A stretch of 64,000 nt of DNA from Cynocephalus volans (GCF_027409185.1 NC_084463.1:53996907-54060906); one strand, 5' to 3'; shown: positions 53,673 through 64,000, counted from the first letter of the stretch. Notes: generated by a model not told the origin, from the sequence alone. Program-made: numbers and translations.

Positions 53673-54043
53673 TGAAAGAAAGTGAGCGGAGACGTCCAGT
53701 ACTGTTCAAGCTTTAGTAAAGGAAAAGAATCTGCCAGGCTGTGATGGGCAGCCTGGGGCAGCCCTCAAAATGGGGGACAGCACCAGGTGTGGGGTGGTAG
53801 AGCTTATGTAGGGTGCCAAGAGCTGGCTGATACAATCAAGAAGGGGCATTATGCTAATGTGAAAATCATGCAACCAGGGTGAATAACTGCACCCTTGCAG
53901 AAGCAAATGGTTTCTGTTTAAGTCACAAGGCTTTTCATAAGGAGGAATGTTGAGGCATTTGGTGCTGGAGTGGAAGACAAGGCTGGTGGCTATTTTGTGC
54001 TTATTGCGTGCACAATGGCGCCGGTCACATACAAAATCCACTG
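53673..54043 (-). repeat. P2 5' LTR, subtype beta
   Basis: 371 bases. Diagnostic phrases on the minus strand are CTTATGAAAAGCC, TGATTGTATCAGCC (plus-strand 53,825-53,838) and TACATAAGCTCT (about 53,800-53,812), shared with the P1 3' LTR and absent from the alpha pair. It starts CAGTGG; the flank is A-rich and no clean target duplication was found. Confidence 0.8.
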
Positions 54044-55170
54044 GTTTTTTGTTCTGCTTATTTTTTATTTTGTTTGCTTTTCTTCTTCCACTGTCTTAAC
54101 ATGAAAGCTTAGGTTATTGATTTGAGATCATTCTTTTTTTAATACCATATGTACAGCTATAAATTTATCTTTAAGTTCTACTTTAGCTGCCTATAAATTT
54201 TTTTATATTGTATTTTAATTTTCAGTCATCTCAGTTCATTTTCTGATTTTTTTTATTTCTTCTTTTACCCCTTTAATATTTGGAGTGTGTTATTTCATTC
54301 CACATATTTGAATTTCCCAACCTTCTTTGTATTATTTTCATGTATACTCAATTGGGATTGGAGTCCATTCTGTGTATTATTTTTATTCTTTTACATATTT
54401 TGTGATTTATTTAATGAATTGGCTTAGAGGTTATCCTGAAGACTGTTTATGTGCAATTGAGAAGAATGTATTGTTGGGTGAAATATTTTTTGACATTTAC
54501 CGCAAGTCTAGAGGTACTGTATAGTTTTCTGTGTCTTCTGTTCCTTGTTGCTCTCCTGCCTAGTGCTCCTATCAGTTATTAAAAAGAGGAATATTGAAGT
54601 CTCTAAGCATTATTTTTAATTTTCAATTTCTATTTTTATTTCTGTCAGTTTTTGCTTCATGTATTTTGGTGATATTTTATTGGGTAAATATATATACTAT
54701 TTGTTACTGATGAATTGACCCTTTTATTGTCATAAAATGTCCCTCATTATCTCTAATAACTTTTTTGCTTTAAAATCTATTTTGTCTGATATTAGTATGA
54801 CTACTTTAGTATAGCTTTCTTGTACTTTCTGTTTGCATGTTATTTCTATTGGTGTCCTTTCACTTTTATTCTAGTTTTATTGTTGAATCTGTAAACTTAG
54901 AGTTGGATCTTGCTTTTTCTTCAGTCTGACCATCTCTACCTGTTGATTACATTGTTTAATTAATTTACATTTAATGTTATTATTGACATGATTGGATTTA
55001 TGTCTGCATTTTACTTTTTGTTTTCTTTCTTTTTACATCTTATTATTCCTTTATTACTCTTATTTATAAGTAAACATTTCCTAATTTAGTATTTAAATGT
55101 CTTTAATTATTTTTTACACTATTTTTTTACATATTGTTCTAGTGAGTGTGCTTGGTCTTATCATATACAA
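54044..55170 (-). mobile_element. Antisense L1 ORF2 relic
   Basis: T-rich text with ATTTTGTCTGATATTAGTATG, AATTTACATTTAATGTTATTATTGACATG-type antisense L1 phrases. It directly flanks P2. All frames are closed. Confidence 0.6.
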
Positions 55171-55515
55171 CTAAACTTATCAGAACAAGTTATAGATTCA
55201 TACTAACAATTCCATTTTGATATAGAAATATTGCCCCATATAGCTCTACACCTTCTACACATATAGATTTATATCCATATATAGCTCTACATATTTCTCT
55301 ACATACTTTTTTTGTTATTATTTTTATACACATTATATCTATAATCATTAAAAATTTAATAATAATTTCTATAATGATTACATTTTATAATCTTATGTCT
55401 ACTAAAGAAGCTGAGGGAAGGAGCACAAGGGTTTATTTAGAGATTATGTTGTATTAACCTTCTTCTTATTATTAATGGTTCTGTTTATTTGATTTACATA
55501 TTTGAGTTACCAACT
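55171..55515. other. AT-rich DNA, nothing recognised
   Basis: ATATAT-rich, with no element or open frame. Confidence 0.3.
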
Positions 55516-56081
55516 TGTAACAGGCTGAACAGAAGTGATTCCATTTTGTTAAACGTCTAAATTAAAAAGTTTTTTTTTACTCTTGTAACCTGAACTGCAT
55601 AGCCTGCATCTGGACATTAGAATACAATGATTTTTGTTCACATGATTGCTAGAACATAATGACTTTTGCTCACACAGAGTAATTATAGAAGGAATTATTA
55701 ACCCAGGTGGCTATTCTTTATTAGCTTACTAACTATAACTTTTTGAGGTTAACAGGAACTGAATCCATGACTTCATTTCATGAAGGATGGTCACCATGAA
55801 TAAGCTTCCATCTCAGAATTTCTTTGATGTTTATCTTCAATTTTATGATTATGCTTACTTGTCCCTGCTTAGATCACCATGAATCAGCCCCCTACCACCT
55901 GTCCTTATAAAACCCTTTGGCAAGCCTGGGGAAAGTGGAGATGGTCTTTGAGACATGAGTTCAGCATTTCCCCAGGCTGTTGGCTTCCTGATAAAAGGCC
56001 ACCTTTCCTTACACCAACACTTGTCTCTCAATTATTGGCTATGGAGCAGTGAGCAAATGGACCTTTGGGGTTTTGGTAACA
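55516..56081 (+). mobile_element. Candidate solo LTR, class I type
   Basis: TGTAACAGGCTGAAC at the start and TTTTGGTAACA at the end. TATA-like CTTATAAAACCC lies at 55,904-55,915 and GATAAAAGG further on. The flanks AACT and ATCT differ at one base. Its size and layout fit a gammaretroviral LTR. Family not named. Confidence 0.5.
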
Positions 56082-56375
56082 ATCTGGAGTCATTTTCTCA
56101 ACCCAGTTTTGCTTCTGCCCTTCTTTTTGTACTTTTATTGGAGAATATATTACATTTTATATGTTACAGAAAGAATATATATTGTATATATACAGTTTTA
56201 AACAGTTGCTTTCTAAATTAAACAAGAAATGTTTTTAAAAAGTGCATTTATAGTGATTTTTATAGTTTCATATTTATCTTTACTGGTGCCCTGAGTTTTT
56301 TGTGTAAATGCGAATAATTGTCTGCAGTCATTTGCTTCCAGCATGAATAACTTTAAAAAAATGTTTCTTGTATAA
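56082..56375. other. Unassigned AT-rich DNA
   Basis: Nothing recognised. Confidence 0.3.
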
Positions 56376-57045
56376 GTACAGCTGTTATGGAGAACAGTAT
56401 GGAGATTCCTTAAACAACTACAGATGGAACTTCCATATGATCCAGCCATCCCACTACTGGGCACATATCCAGAGGATTGGAAATCTTCAGCTCAAAGGGA
56501 TACCTGCACTCCCATGTTTACTGCAGCTCTATGTACAATAGGTAGGCAATGGAACCAACCAAAATGTCCATTGATGGATGGCTGAATAAGGAAATTCTGT
56601 TATATATACACAATGGAATACTACTCAGCCATAAAAAAGAATGAAATTCTACCATTTGCAGCAATGTGGATGAGCCTGGAGAAAATTATCCTAAGTGAAA
56701 CAACCCAGGTACAGAAGGATAAATACCACATGTTCTCACTCACAACTGGGAGCTGATTCCATAAATAAACAAATGAACAATAGAGACACAGAGAAAGAAA
56801 GAAAGAAACAACAATCACGTAATACATTGAAGTTTTAGAAAACTAGAGGTGGAAGAGGGGTGGGAAGTGTCAGAGGGAGGGGGATTAATGAGGAATTAGT
56901 TCATGGACACAAATAATGATTATGTATTGCAATGATGAATAAGCTAACTATACCGATCTAACCATCACATATTGTACACAATTATTGACAATCAGCATTG
57001 TACTGTTCATGTTTGTATAATAAAAATAAATACATACATAATATT
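56376..57045 (+). mobile_element. 5'-truncated L1, better preserved 3' end
   Basis: Contains the well-conserved end of ORF2 and the 3' untranslated region: CCAGCCATCCCACTACTGGG, CAATGGAATACTACTCAGCC and CACATGTTCTCACTCACAAC, ending in an AATAAAAATAAATACATACA tail. Better preserved than the L1 at 1-6,060, so younger. Confidence 0.85.
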
Positions 57046-57149
57046 TTTTATATGTCAGGTTTTCCAGCAACAAATTTTTCTGTTTTGTTAATCTGGGTAT
57101 GTCACTGTTACACCTTCATCCTTGAAACATAGCTGTGCTGGATGTACTA

Positions 57150-57245
57150 TTTTTTTTTTTCAGTAGCTGGCCAGTACAGGGGTCAAACTTTGGATACTGG
57201 TGTTATCAGCACTATACTCTAACCAACTGACCTAACCAGCCAGCC
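57150..57245 (-). mobile_element. tRNA-Ile-derived SINE
   Basis: GTAGCTGGCCAGTACAGGGG and CCAACTGACCTAACCAGCCAG, with the poly-A seen as T at the left. Confidence 0.85.
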
Positions 57246-57889
57246 CTGAATATAATATTCTTGTAGAGAATTTTTTTCTTTAGACATTAAATATGTTATT
57301 CTGCTTCTTTCTAACCTGTATTGTTTCTGTTGATTCAGCTGTTAATCTTATGATGGTTTTTATTTAAGAGTTTCAAAAAACAATGTTTAACTTTAAAGGG
57401 TTCCCTTTCTTTTTCTGTTTTTCTGCTTTAAAGATTTCCTTCTTTTCATTAGCTTTCACCATGAAAGTGTGAAGAGCTTTATGGATCTACTCCTCAGCAA
57501 AACTGGTGAAATTACAAAAAACTATACAAAATGAAAACAACCATTTAAAGTCACTGGAAAGTTCCCAAGAGCATTCATCTAATAAAAGTTTTCTCACACG
57601 CAGGAACTCAGTGCAGATGAAATAGGATAAACATGAAGAGTAAAGTGTATGGCTCATGTTTCAGGGGAGCTGCTTTTAAGAAAGCAATCACCACACATGA
57701 ACACTTCAACCTGGATGAGGAAGCTGCCTGATCGAGGTGTTGTTGTTGCTGTTGCTGAGCCCAGGATAGTCTGTGGAACTTCAATTGTTTTTAGAGAATC
57801 TGATTGCTCTTTTGACAGCTATCAATTAATGTTGGCTACATCTGCTTCATGCAAATTTGGTCATATGAGTAATAAAGCTGCAAGGAAAT
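57246..57889. other. Unassigned DNA
   Basis: An open frame of 96 codons (57,649-57,939) has no recognised domain and runs into a repeat at its end, so I do not call it a gene. A (TTG)n-like stretch lies at 57,738-57,756. Confidence 0.3.
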
Positions 57890-58150
57890 GTGGTTTACGA
57901 TTGCTGCTGTTAGAAATTATCACAAAATTAATAACTTAAAACAACAGAAATTTATTCTCTCACAGTTCTAGACAACAGAATTCCAAGATCAGTGCCACTG
58001 GACTAATATCAATGTGGTGGCAGGGCCACACTCCCTCCAGAGGTTCTAGGAAATAATCCATTTCTTACCTATTTCGGGTTTTGGTGGCTGCTGGCATTCC
58101 TTGGCCTGTGGCCACATTACTACAATATCTGCCTTTGTGGTCATATTGCC
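57890..58150 (-). mobile_element. Ancient LTR-like repeat (MER/MaLR type)
   Basis: The text TAACTTAAAACAACAGAAAT, CTCTCACAGTTCTAGA and GGCATTCCTTGGCCTGTGGCC is a common mammalian repeat pattern. The family is uncertain. Confidence 0.45.
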
Positions 58151-58444
58151 TTCTCTTTTCTATGCGTTGATGGAGCACCAAAAAGTATAAAAACATACCA
58201 GCACCTTCACATAGAAAATAATGCAGGCCTCAGCAGAAAGCCACCCTCAAACCAGACAGGATCTAGATTCCATAGCACAGAAGATGTAAGATCTTCCAGA
58301 AAGTTTGTCCTCCTACACAAAGCCTTCCAGGACTCAGAAAATGTAGCTTCAGGCACAGAGAAATTAGAGAGAGCCCGCAGACTGGAGCAGGTGGTGGAGA
58401 AGGGATGAGAGAGAGAGATGGGGAAAGAAAAGCAGAGAGCAACA
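58151..58444. other. Unassigned DNA
   Basis: No recognised feature; no clear partner in copy A. Confidence 0.25.
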
Positions 58445-60108
58445 CTCTGAAATCCTAAATAGAGAAGATTCAAAAGCCACTGTACCCAGATGGAGCACAG
58501 CAAAAAGAGCTGAATAAAGGAGAGCAGAAGACAAAGTCTAGATGGATTCTGTTATTTAATTAGGTGAGCCATAGGTCATTTGGGCTACTGCTTTCTTCAT
58601 CCTTTGCACACGTTTATGGTCCCACATGATGCATGGGGGTCACTGTATTTATCCACACACTGCAGGGTATATGCACATATCAAGATGTCTCTCTCTCTCA
58701 CTCTGTCTGCACTGCTCCTTCCTCTTCAGTACTCTGCCCTGAAAATTCCTGTGGCTGCATCTCTCTGAATCCCCACTTCTGTTATTTTATCTCTCCTGTC
58801 TCCATGTTCCCTTCCATGTGGTCTGGAAAGCTGGGACAGACAGTAAGACCCACCCGATTTGACTTATTTGCACTTAATTAAAAAATAACAAATGTATCTC
58901 CGTGGTTTTAGAGAAAAGACTTCCTGCTTGCCATCCTATGCAGCTCAATTAGGGGTGTATGGTGCTCCACAAGGTCAATGGGGGACTCGGTTTTTGCTGG
59001 CTTTAACCTTTTACAGCTGCTCTATCTGGAGTATGGTCCAGGCTGAACATTGTTTTTTCTGCACTTTGTTTGAAAGTGATTCTTTGGTAAAAACTAATCC
59101 TCTGGGCCTCCCTAATTTGCAAGGAAGTTTGGAAATGTGGGGATTAGATGGAGTTGTGCTAGGGCTTACAGACCCTTCAAACCCATTGTACAGGCTGGGT
59201 CACAAAGCCCTCACACACTAGGCCATGAGCTAGGTAATAAGAAAAAGTTCCTGGGAGCTGTGGGTATAAATTAATAGACTTTATTCAGATGCAAGCTCAG
59301 GTAGCTAGCAGCAGCTGCCCTAGTGGCCTCCCAGGGCATCTCAAGAGCATTGTGGATCAGTGCCATGTGTTCTTTATACTTTGGGAGTCAGATAACCAAA
59401 GAACACCTGGGCACACATGCACAATTACATCAAACAATAACCAGGGGACACCTGGGCCAATGTGCGCATACTTATATTAAACAGGTTAGGCCATGCTTGA
59501 CAAGATTCTGAATATCTGAGGGATTCTGACCATTTATATTTCAATTTTCCTTACAGATTGAATGTTTAGCACCATGGGTTCAACACACTTAGCATGAACC
59601 ATGCCCATGACAGGAGATGTCTGCATTCCCAAACCAAGCCAGAAGCCCCTTTCCCAACCCCTAAACAGATTGCAAAGGAAGCCACTGTGAGATAAACAAA
59701 GCCAGCCTTTAGTTAAATTGCTACACACAGATTTTTATCAGTCACATACTAACGCACTAGAAGAAAGAGTGAAGTGAATTAAACCTCAACTTGTACAGAA
59801 GAGACTGGGAATTGTAGAGAGAGTATGAAAGTAAGGAGGGGACCAGGGCCTCTCCAGAGTCAGGAGCATTAAATATTACAAAAGTTGGAAGTGAATGAGT
59901 CCATGTGAAACTCATCTAAGTTAACTGATGCTTACGGAAGTTAGGTTCCTTTCCTCCCACAGAGGCTAGGATACAGGGTCCTATCTTCAAGAGTTGACTG
60001 AAACAAACAAAATTCTTTCACAGCCTTCAGTTTGCTCAGATGGGTACTTTAATGGATGCAAGGAACATTTAAGGACAACAGAATCTTGAGCTGTTAGAAA
60101 CTATACAG
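58445..60108 (+). repeat. Segmental duplication, copy B, right block
   Basis: Partner of 18,790-20,063, interrupted by an LTR at 59,155-59,555. Similarity ends at GTTAGAAACTAT, as in copy A. It confirms that the duplication extends beyond the provirus block and that both proviruses lie inside copy B. Confidence 0.85.
59155..59555 (-). mobile_element. Solo LTR, same family as 20,456-20,905
   Basis: The minus strand runs from TGTAAGGAAAATTGAAAT to CTGTAAGCCCTAGCACA. AATAAAGTCTATTAATTT (near 59,275) is its polyadenylation region. It interrupts the duplicated sequence, which is continuous in copy A near 19,515, so it inserted after the duplication. Confidence 0.7.
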
Positions 60109-60751
60109 GTGTTTTTTTTTTCCTCCTCATAACTATTTAATTGACTAAAACAAGTTTTTTCCTAATATTAGACAATATCCCATAAGCCCTGAAACTCTTG
60201 TAGAAATTAAACCAATTAATTATAGAATAATATAAAGCCAATAATTTTATCATGTCTTGCAGTAGCCCATGTAATATTCCCATCCTTCCTATAAAAAAAA
60301 AAAGCCAACCTAATTGATAAGGATGGAGATTTGTAGAACTAGGAGCTGTTAATAACATTGTTATTATTTTACATCCTGTTGTTCCAAATCTCCATACCTT
60401 CCTGATTTCCATCTCCACAGAAAGTAAATTTTTCATAGTCGTAAGCCTTTGTAGTGCTTTTTAGCATTCCTGCAGACCCTGAGAGTAAATTTTTATTTGC
60501 ATTCACATGGGAACGACAACAATATACCTGGATGGCAATGCCTTAAGTGTATGCTGGAAGTCTGTCTTACTTTTTATAGATACCAAAGGCAGACTAAACA
60601 CACATTTCTTTCCCCCAATGGTAAACTCCTGCAGTTTGATAATGACCTTTCTTATTTCCCTTCTGAAGAGACTTGTGAATGTGATAGTCTATCTTCTTAA
60701 ATTTCTAGCAAAGGCCATAAAGTTTCCAGAGAAAAATTCCAATTTACTCAG
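60109..60751. other. Unassigned DNA
   Basis: Nothing recognised. It separates copy B from provirus P3. Confidence 0.3.
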
Positions 60752-61208
60752 TGCGGGGGCGCACCTGGGGTCCTCCCGCAGACCCAGAAGGAGAAGGAGC
60801 CAACAGGATTGCCCCCGGTGTTGGGACCGAGGGATCTCGGGGAAAAGTGAGCCTGCTGCCCACAAACCCAGCCCCATGAAAGAGAAACTCAGACGCAGCA
60901 GGGGTTCTGTCAGGGCAGTTACACTTTATTGCCATTACACTGCAATTTATATAAGCAAGCAAGTAGGGGCTTTCCATGAACTAACCAATCAATTAAAGGA
61001 TCATGCAGGCATGCATTTTGTACTAACATGTTGAGCATAGCGATCACGCAGGGTTCACGAGTACAGAAATACTGGAGGACCAATAAAAACCTTTTGGAGC
61101 TATCTTGGATTATGCCTCCCCTACTTCCTGTGGGTGCCATCTTCATCCTCCACCCATAGGCACCATGTGGTTCACAGATAATGTTTGCTCCTAAAAATGG
61201 GCCCAACA
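60752..61208 (-). repeat. P3 3' LTR
   Basis: 457 bases, minus strand TGTTGGGCCC to GCGCCCCCGCA. TATATAAATTGC (plus-strand 60,941-60,952) is a TATA-like box and GCAATAAAGTG (about 60,924-60,934) holds the polyadenylation signal. The U5 end is CpG-rich (CCGAGATCCCTCGG). The flank ACTCAG (60,746-60,751) is the candidate target sequence, to be compared with the unseen 5' end. Confidence 0.85.
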
Positions 61209-61226
61209 TCTCCCCCTATTTTCTTT
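61209..61226 (-). other. P3 polypurine tract
   Basis: Minus strand AAAGAAAATAGGGGGAGA, directly before the LTR. Confidence 0.8.
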
Positions 61227-61460
61227 ATAAAACGAAGAACAACCCTGTAATGGGCAGTTGAAGGTGGCTAACCTCTCAACCTTGTTGGCTTTTTTGTGAC
61301 TGTGCCTGTCTTAGGTTGTCCCCCTCTGGGGATCTAACCTGTCATTGGCTAGCCAGCCACTTGTGGAGAGCCAGCGGAGCCCCTTAAAGATTACTGTGGA
61401 TTTTTCTTGGGCCACATTTTCTACCACTTGGGTGAGCATAGTTATGGATCCTAGATTTTG

Positions 61461-62495
61461 TCAAATGAGAGCCATGATTTTAGTAAAAATTAAAGGACCA
61501 AACATTAGCACTAAGAGGAGGATTAAGAGGGGGCCCACTAAGGCAGATATTAAGGTGGTAAGCCAGGGAGAATTGTTAAACCAAGATTGAAACCAGCCCT
61601 CACTGGCCTCACTTTCTCTTTTATGTCTTCCCGAGCCCTCCCTAACCCTTGTCATAGATTCTTTTACTATTCCAGAATGATCGGCATAAAAGCAACATTC
61701 TTCCCTGAGAACTGCACATAAGCTTCCCTGTTGTAAAAATAGGAGGTCTAATCACCTTCTATTTTGTAATGCAACTTCAGAAAGAGAAGTTAATGATTTT
61801 AGCAAATGGGTAATTGATGTTTTAAGCCTGTCTAGATCTATGTCTATAGCCTGTGTATGGGTGTAAGTATATCCTATTCCAGCAGCCCCCACCCCAGTGC
61901 CTACAATCCCCAATAAAGTACTAATGGTAACAGCGGCCCCTAGTGCCGTTTTACTGTGGTGAGGAAAGTTACTTGTCCAATATTGAAACATTTTTTCCTC
62001 TTTATGCCGTAATATTCGGGGAACAATATCTACTGATACACAAGTTTCATGAGATGAGGATTGATTAAACACACAAGTAATAAGCCCTGATTTGGTGCAT
62101 AACCATCGCCCAAGGCTGGGTTTAGCCCAGGTGCTGTTGAGGATAATGGTATTGGAACAAAGGGAGGGGTTGTTTACACCAACACATAATCCTTTCCCCA
62201 ACATATGTTATATGGTTAAATCAGGATGGGTTCTGTTGTAATTAATGGCACACTGGGTGCTGTTAGTGGGGATGATGGTTGTGTTACTTAATGCCACAGC
62301 CTCAAAATACAGGGGATGAACATCATAACATAACCAACAATCTTTTGTCCAGGTTTGTTGCACTGGTAGGTGATTGGTTCCCCATGTGCCGGAGAGTCAG
62401 ATGGTCCATAGGATGACCAGGTGATGCATTGTGCTGCTGTTGATGGTGTTAAGGACAAAGGCAATCAGGATTGGAGTGAAACTCTCCCACGAGGA
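61461..62495 (-). pseudogene. env: P3 env remnant with nearly intact transmembrane subunit
   Basis: From 62,204 down to 61,461 one reading frame of about 248 codons is interrupted by a single TGA (61,754-61,752). Visible parts in order: the end of the surface subunit with Asn-Ser/Thr sites (to about 62,000), a hydrophobic Ala/Gly-rich fusion-peptide-like stretch (about 61,960-61,870), a heptad region, the CX6CC motif (61,718-61,692), a membrane span (about 61,560-61,480) and a short tail. Upstream the frame is closed by TAA (62,210-62,208), so the surface subunit (62,495-62,205) is broken. This type of Env mediates fusion; the copy is not complete. Confidence 0.75.
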
Positions 62496-63240
62496 TTAAG
62501 AGGCAGGTTCACCCGGGTTGTCACATAAGTCTCCTGAAAGAGAAGAATTTGACTCAGGGTTGTTGTTGTCCCTAGGCTGGGTTATTGGTTCAAGATTTTG
62601 AGGTACAAATTTAAGGTTTTTGTATGGTATCCATATGGGGCAGGGTTCATCAAAGGGGAATACACACCCAAATCCCCTTCCCATGGTTAGGAGTGGGTCA
62701 GGTCCTCTCCAGTGTTTGGAAATGGGGTCTGTCCATCTAACTTGTACCTTGGGCTTTATGTCTTGATTAGACTAGTGGTTTTGAAAAGGTGTCATTAACT
62801 CATTTTTGGAAAAATTTAGAATGTTTAATGTAAATAATGCTAATCCTAATTGTTGGTGGGGCTGGTTTTTGTAATTGAGTTTTTGTAATTGAGTTTTTCA
62901 AGTTTGGTGATAATGCTCTATTATAGCTCATCCCTGTGGACTGTATGGAATACCTGTGGTGTGGCGAATGCACCAGCTTGAAAGGAACCCCTGAAATGCA
63001 CGGCTAACAAAACAGGGGCCATTATCAGTTTTAATTTGATTGGGGAGTCCAAGTGTTGCAAAACATTGTAAAAGGCGACTTTGGGCTTGTTAAGCCTTTC
63101 CCTCTGAATGAGCGGTAGCCCAGCAGGCATGAGAATAGGTATCAACAGTAACAAAAACATACTTGAGCTTTCTAAAAGGATAAAACTGAGTAACATCAAT
63201 TTGCCATAATACATTGGCTTTTAATCCCCTAGGGTTAACT
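62496..63240 (-). pseudogene. pol: P3 integrase remnant (class II-like)
   Basis: The core starts near 63,215 with the first catalytic Asp at 63,197-63,195 and the DNG motif at about 63,026-63,018. In-frame stops occur in the core (one soon after the first third). The C-terminal part is open at 62,684-62,496, with a MGRGFGCVFPF stretch like betaretrovirus integrase ends (GRG-x-CVF followed by a WIP-type motif). Integrase joins viral DNA to the host genome; this copy is dead. Confidence 0.7.
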
Positions 63241-64000
63241 CCTGGGGATTGTAAAGGGGTCACCTGTAAGTAAGGAAGGCAAAACTTAAAAGTATGAACA
63301 ATCTTTTTAAATCTTTAATAGGGATTTGCGGGAACCGTTTATGTAGGCCCCTCTAATTTATATGAGTTAGGGCATGGAGATTAGATGCATCTTGTAAAGT
63401 TAAAACATGGGGGTTAGAAGAGGCTGTTTTGTCTGCTAAAAAGTTTCCTAGTGAAAGTAGACCTGGCAATTTTTGATGGCTTCTAAGATGTTGTATATAG
63501 ATGGGTTGGGCCCGTTTGAATAACAATGATCGGGCCTGTATCATAAGAGGTGTAATTGGGTTGTTATCTAAACGAATATGGGAATTAAGCAACCCCGGCA
63601 GCAAATTAGTGGCATGCAAATTTATGGGTTCTGAGACCTTATTAAGTGCTAAATCTATAGCTAAGAGTTCCTTAAACTGTGCAGATCCTTCACAGGGCTC
63701 ATAGTACTTTTGAGGGACAATGTTAGATGGTGGTTGTTTTCCATGTGGCAAAAAGACAATTAACAGCAGCCCCATGTTTACCCCCATCAGTGAACACATT
63801 ATAGGCATCAGGCATGGGTTTGTGTAGAAATAACTGAGGTGCTCTCCAGTTTAAACAGCCAAAAGAAGTGACCCATTTATAAGGCCCATAGTGACAATCA
63901 AGGATGCTGGCAAAACCCTCTAGTGCCAAGGCCATTCTAGGATTGTTTCTGTAGATCCATTCTAGGTCACTCAGTCGGTTTGGAACAATTATTTTGTTAG
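63241..64000 (-). pseudogene. pol: P3 RNase H and connection remnant, cut by window edge
   Basis: One open piece, 63,935-63,723, contains NVFTDGGKHGAA, the first catalytic Asp region of RNase H. A second, 63,808-63,353, in another frame, contains AQFKELLAIDLAL (the conserved Glu region) and ends in an integrase zinc-binding start with HALTHIN. A one- or two-base shift lies between them near 63,760. Reverse transcriptase would lie to the right of the window. Confidence 0.7.

Larger units (their letters stand above)
46499..54043 (-). mobile_element. Provirus P2, class I (gamma-like) ERV, minus strand
   Basis: Same family as P1. On the minus strand the order is LTR (54,043-53,673), primer site, gag, protease, pol, env, polypurine tract and LTR (46,872-46,499). 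It is more complete than P1, keeping most of the integrase and the transmembrane part of env. It carries two SINE insertions (49,150-49,330 and 51,632-51,774) lacking in P1. All frames are broken. Confidence 0.9.
60752..64000 (-). mobile_element. Provirus P3, 3' part, class II-like pol with gamma-type env
   Basis: Minus-strand provirus entering from the right edge. In reading order: RNase H, integrase, env, polypurine tract, 3' LTR. Its gag, protease, most RT and 5' LTR lie outside the window. The integrase C-terminus and RNase H look betaretrovirus-like, whereas env has the CX6CC motif of gamma-type envelopes, the combination known from type D retroviruses. Unlike P1 and P2, the LTR keeps many CpGs and env has only a few stops, so P3 is younger. 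Confidence 0.8.

Noticed and set aside
53673..54060. Clean target duplication for the beta LTR pair
   Set aside because: Flanks (A-rich AAAAAC before the P2 5' LTR, AACATC after the P1 3' LTR) agree only partly and are of low complexity.
54044..58444. Continuation of the segmental duplication through this interval
   Set aside because: No convincing match to 16,161-18,789; both intervals seem to have been replaced or expanded by different repeats.

Overview
The window looks like mammalian nuclear DNA and contains no host protein-coding gene that I can recognise. The best lineage clue is a family of tRNA-derived SINEs: about twenty copies or fragments open with a tRNA-Ile-like head, and a second, dimer-like form carries two tRNA-like modules. 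From memory this matches the SINEs described from colugos (Dermoptera, Galeopterus/Cynocephalus), so a colugo is my best guess (about 0.75). No search was run, so repeat family names rest on recognition.

Layout: 1-6,060 is an old, nearly full-length sense L1 holding a MaLR LTR and two SINEs. 6,160-20,063 is the left copy (A) of an old segmental duplication. It includes a CpG island near 15.5-15.95 kb and several solo LTRs, three of which keep 5-base target duplications or clear LTR ends. 20,064-22,135 holds an L1-like fragment and an ERV with one LTR and a duplicated integrase segment. 22.1-36.0 kb is mostly single-copy AT-rich DNA with SINEs, LINE and MIR relics and a nearly complete Tigger1 transposon (31,372-33,694). 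36,060-60,108 is the right copy (B) of the duplication, expanded by two class I proviruses of one family placed tail to tail (P1, plus strand, 39,946-46,169; P2, minus strand, 46,499-54,043) and by L1 and LTR insertions. 60,752 to the right edge is the 3' part of a third provirus (P3, minus strand) with a class II-like pol, a gammaretrovirus-type env and a CpG-rich LTR.

Main result: the P1/P2 block records an inversion. The four LTRs fall into two subtypes, and each provirus carries one of each. The 5' LTR of P1 pairs with the 3' LTR of P2, and those two ends share the flanking bases GGCT. The 329-base spacer between the proviruses is the reverse complement of the sequence that should follow the left flank of P1, as shown by the uninterrupted copy A at 15.85-16.16 kb. 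Recombination between two oppositely oriented proviruses, flipping everything between the crossover points, explains all of this. Both proviruses also carry the same stop codon at the reverse-transcriptase active site. All retroviral and transposon reading frames here are broken.
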